From contig JAUQXD010000281.1 in NCBI GenBank assembly GCA_030834835.1, positions 1-6,820 of the forward strand: a DNA stretch of 6,820 nucleotides, in the 5' to 3' direction. Below, one piece after another: positions 5,620 through 6,820 of this stretch; position 1 is the first letter of the stretch; the number at the start of each line of letters is the position of its first letter. This stretch comes from Thermoflexales bacterium (lineage in GTDB: Bacteria; Chloroflexota; Anaerolineae; Fen-1058). The translations under genes were made by a program, and so were the position numbers. The notes below the pieces were generated by a model, which searched no databases, was not told the origin of the DNA, and saw only the letters and a program-made list of their open reading frames with translations.

Positions 5620-6820
5620 TGGCCATGACCGTCGGCACAGCCTCTCAACCATTGCGGGTAGCCATCTTCGGCTCCGGCCCGGCGGCGTTCTACGCGGCCG
5701 AGCACCTGTTCAAGCAAAAAGACCTCGTCATCGACGTGGATATGTTCGATCGACTGCCGACGCCGTTCGGGCTGGTGCGCGGCGGCGTCGCGCCCGATCA
5801 CCTGAAGATCAAGCAGGTGACCAAAGTCTTTGACGGCATCGCGGCCAATCCGCGTTTCCGATTTTTTGGCAACGTCGAATTTGGCAAAGATCTGACACTG
5901 GCCGAACTGCGCGAGTATTATCATCAGATTTTGTTCGCGACCGGCGCGCAGACCGATCGACGCATGGGCATCCCCGGCGAAGATCTCACGGGCAGTCATC
6001 CCGCGACGGAGTTTGTGGCGTGGTATAACGGCCATCCCGATTTTCGCGATCACGAATTCAACCTGCAGGTCGAGCGCGCCGCCGTCGTCGGTATTGGCAA
6101 CGTCGCCATCGACGTGGCGCGCTTGCTGAGCCTGAGCCGCGAAGAACTGCTAGAATCCGACGCGGCTGATTATGCGGTGGAAGCATTGGCGAACAGCAAG
6201 ATCAAAGAAGTGTATTTGCTGGGACGACGCGGCCCCGCGCAAGCCGCCTTCACCAATCCCGAGATCAAAGAAGTGGGTGAACTGAACGAGGCCGATATTC
6301 TCACACGCGCCGATGAAACGCAGCTCGACGAGCTGAGCTCGGCCTCGATCACGGGCGATCGGGTGGCGATCAAGAAAGTGGAAATCCTGCAAAGCTACGC
6401 CGTCGAGCGGCCGCTGGACAAGCGCAAGAAGCTAAACCTGCGCTTCCTCGTTTCGCCCGTGGAATTGATCGGCGACGAGAACGGCTGTGTACAGAAGATG
6501 CGGCTGGTGCGCAACACGCTCGTCGCCAGCGACGCTGGCTCGCTCAGCGCCAAAGCAACCGATCAGTTTGAAGAAATCGAGGTCGGCCTCGTGTTCCGGT
6601 CGGTGGGGTATCGCGGTGTGCCGCTGCCCGATGTGCCGTTCAACGACCGCTGGGGCGTGATCCTCACTCAGGCCGGGCGAGTGCTCGATTCAGAGACGAA
6701 GCAGCCGTTGACGGGACTTTACACGTCGGGCTGGATCAAGCGCGGGCCGAGCGGCGTGGTGGGCACGAATAAGCCGGACTCGGTAGAAACGGTGACGTGC
6801 ATGTTGGAAGACCTGCGCGC
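5619..6820 (+). CDS. fprA: FprA-type NADPH-ferredoxin (adrenodoxin-like) reductase, 3' end outside window
   Basis: ATG 5619 overlaps the preceding stop as TGATG; a second ATG at 5625 is an alternative. 400 codons are visible and the frame is open at the right edge; family members are about 450-460 residues, so roughly 50 are missing. It is an FAD enzyme exchanging electrons between NADPH and ferredoxin. The FAD dinucleotide loop is VAIFGSGPAAFYAAEHL (14-30). LPTPFGLVRGGVAPDH (46-61) is the adrenodoxin-reductase/FprA signature, and RFRFFGNVEFG follows. LFATGAQTDRRMGIPGEDL is the second FAD-associated strand. The NADP loop is VVGIGNVAIDVAR (156-168) and NADP phosphate contacts are likely at GRRGPAQAAF (202-211). 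VGYRGVPLP and GWIKRGPSGVVGTNK (371-385) form the C-terminal FAD/nicotinamide site. The match to Mycobacterium FprA is strong block by block. No iron-sulfur domain is seen N-terminally; some homologues carry one. Confidence 0.92.
   Translation, partial: MAMTVGTASQPLRVAIFGSGPAAFYAAEHLFKQKDLVIDVDMFDRLPTPFGLVRGGVAPDHLKIKQVTKVFDGIAANPRFRFFGNVEFGKDLTLAELREYYHQILFATGAQTDRRMGIPGEDLTGSHPATEFVAWYNGHPDFRDHEFNLQVERAAVVGIGNVAIDVARLLSLSREELLESDAADYAVEALANSKIKEVYLLGRRGPAQAAFTNPEIKEVGELNEADILTRADETQLDELSSASITGDRVAIKKVEILQSYAVERPLDKRKKLNLRFLVSPVELIGDENGCVQKMRLVRNTLVASDAGSLSAKATDQFEEIEVGLVFRSVGYRGVPLPDVPFNDRWGVILTQAGRVLDSETKQPLTGLYTSGWIKRGPSGVVGTNKPDSVETVTCMLEDLR

Noticed and set aside
5511..6053. 180-codon minus-strand frame across the CBS-reductase junction
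   Set aside because: It crosses two convincingly coding plus-strand genes and its translation shows no motif.
1..6820. CRISPR arrays, tRNA/rRNA genes, transposons, toxin-antitoxin or defence genes
   Set aside because: No regularly spaced repeats, no cloverleaf or conserved rRNA segments, no transposase motifs or terminal inverted repeats, and no paired small orphan genes were seen.

Overview
The window is GC-rich (about 60% by eye), densely packed bacterial chromosomal DNA. It holds six protein-coding genes apart from a fragment at the left edge, and I see no RNA gene, insertion sequence, CRISPR array or phage-like gene. The gene families are an actinobacterial-type FprA reductase, a 7TM-PAS-PAS histidine kinase, a 'GQGRGGFYSY' SRPBCC protein and a class I methyltransferase beginning with a 'WDDPHIS' block. 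Together with the style of the terminator, they suggest a free-living heterotroph, plausibly Chloroflexota (Anaerolineae-like) or a related high-GC lineage. This placement rests on family resemblance only and is tentative.

Layout. (1) Positions 1-174 are the 3' end of an acyl-CoA dehydrogenase gene, closed by a strong intrinsic terminator at 207-240. (2) Positions 357-2894 hold a rightward three-gene cluster: an SRPBCC (START/polyketide cyclase-like) protein, a SAM methyltransferase overlapping it by 32 bp, and a tandem-GNAT acetyltransferase 89 bp downstream. (3) Positions 2905-5019 (minus strand) encode a 704-residue membrane sensor histidine kinase whose stop codon lies only 10 bp from the GNAT stop. 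(4) Positions 5020-5190 are a divergent control region with a good sigma-70-type promoter on each strand and a dyad in the spacer of the rightward promoter. (5) Positions 5191-6820 hold a rightward pair: a two-CBS-domain protein and, sharing one base with its stop codon, an FprA-type NADPH-ferredoxin/adrenodoxin reductase that runs off the right edge.

How the genes may work together. The CBS protein and reductase are almost certainly co-transcribed and translationally coupled, so an adenine-nucleotide-sensing module is made alongside an NADPH/ferredoxin electron-transfer enzyme. The histidine kinase is transcribed divergently from the same control region. No response regulator is visible, so its partner lies elsewhere. 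The SRPBCC-methyltransferase-GNAT cluster looks like a small-molecule modification group of unknown substrate.

I did not find a clearly undescribed biological system. The most useful leads are the CBS-reductase coupling, the divergent promoter architecture with its candidate operator, the degenerate N-terminal half of the tandem GNAT, and a marked excess of the palindrome CGATCG across the window.
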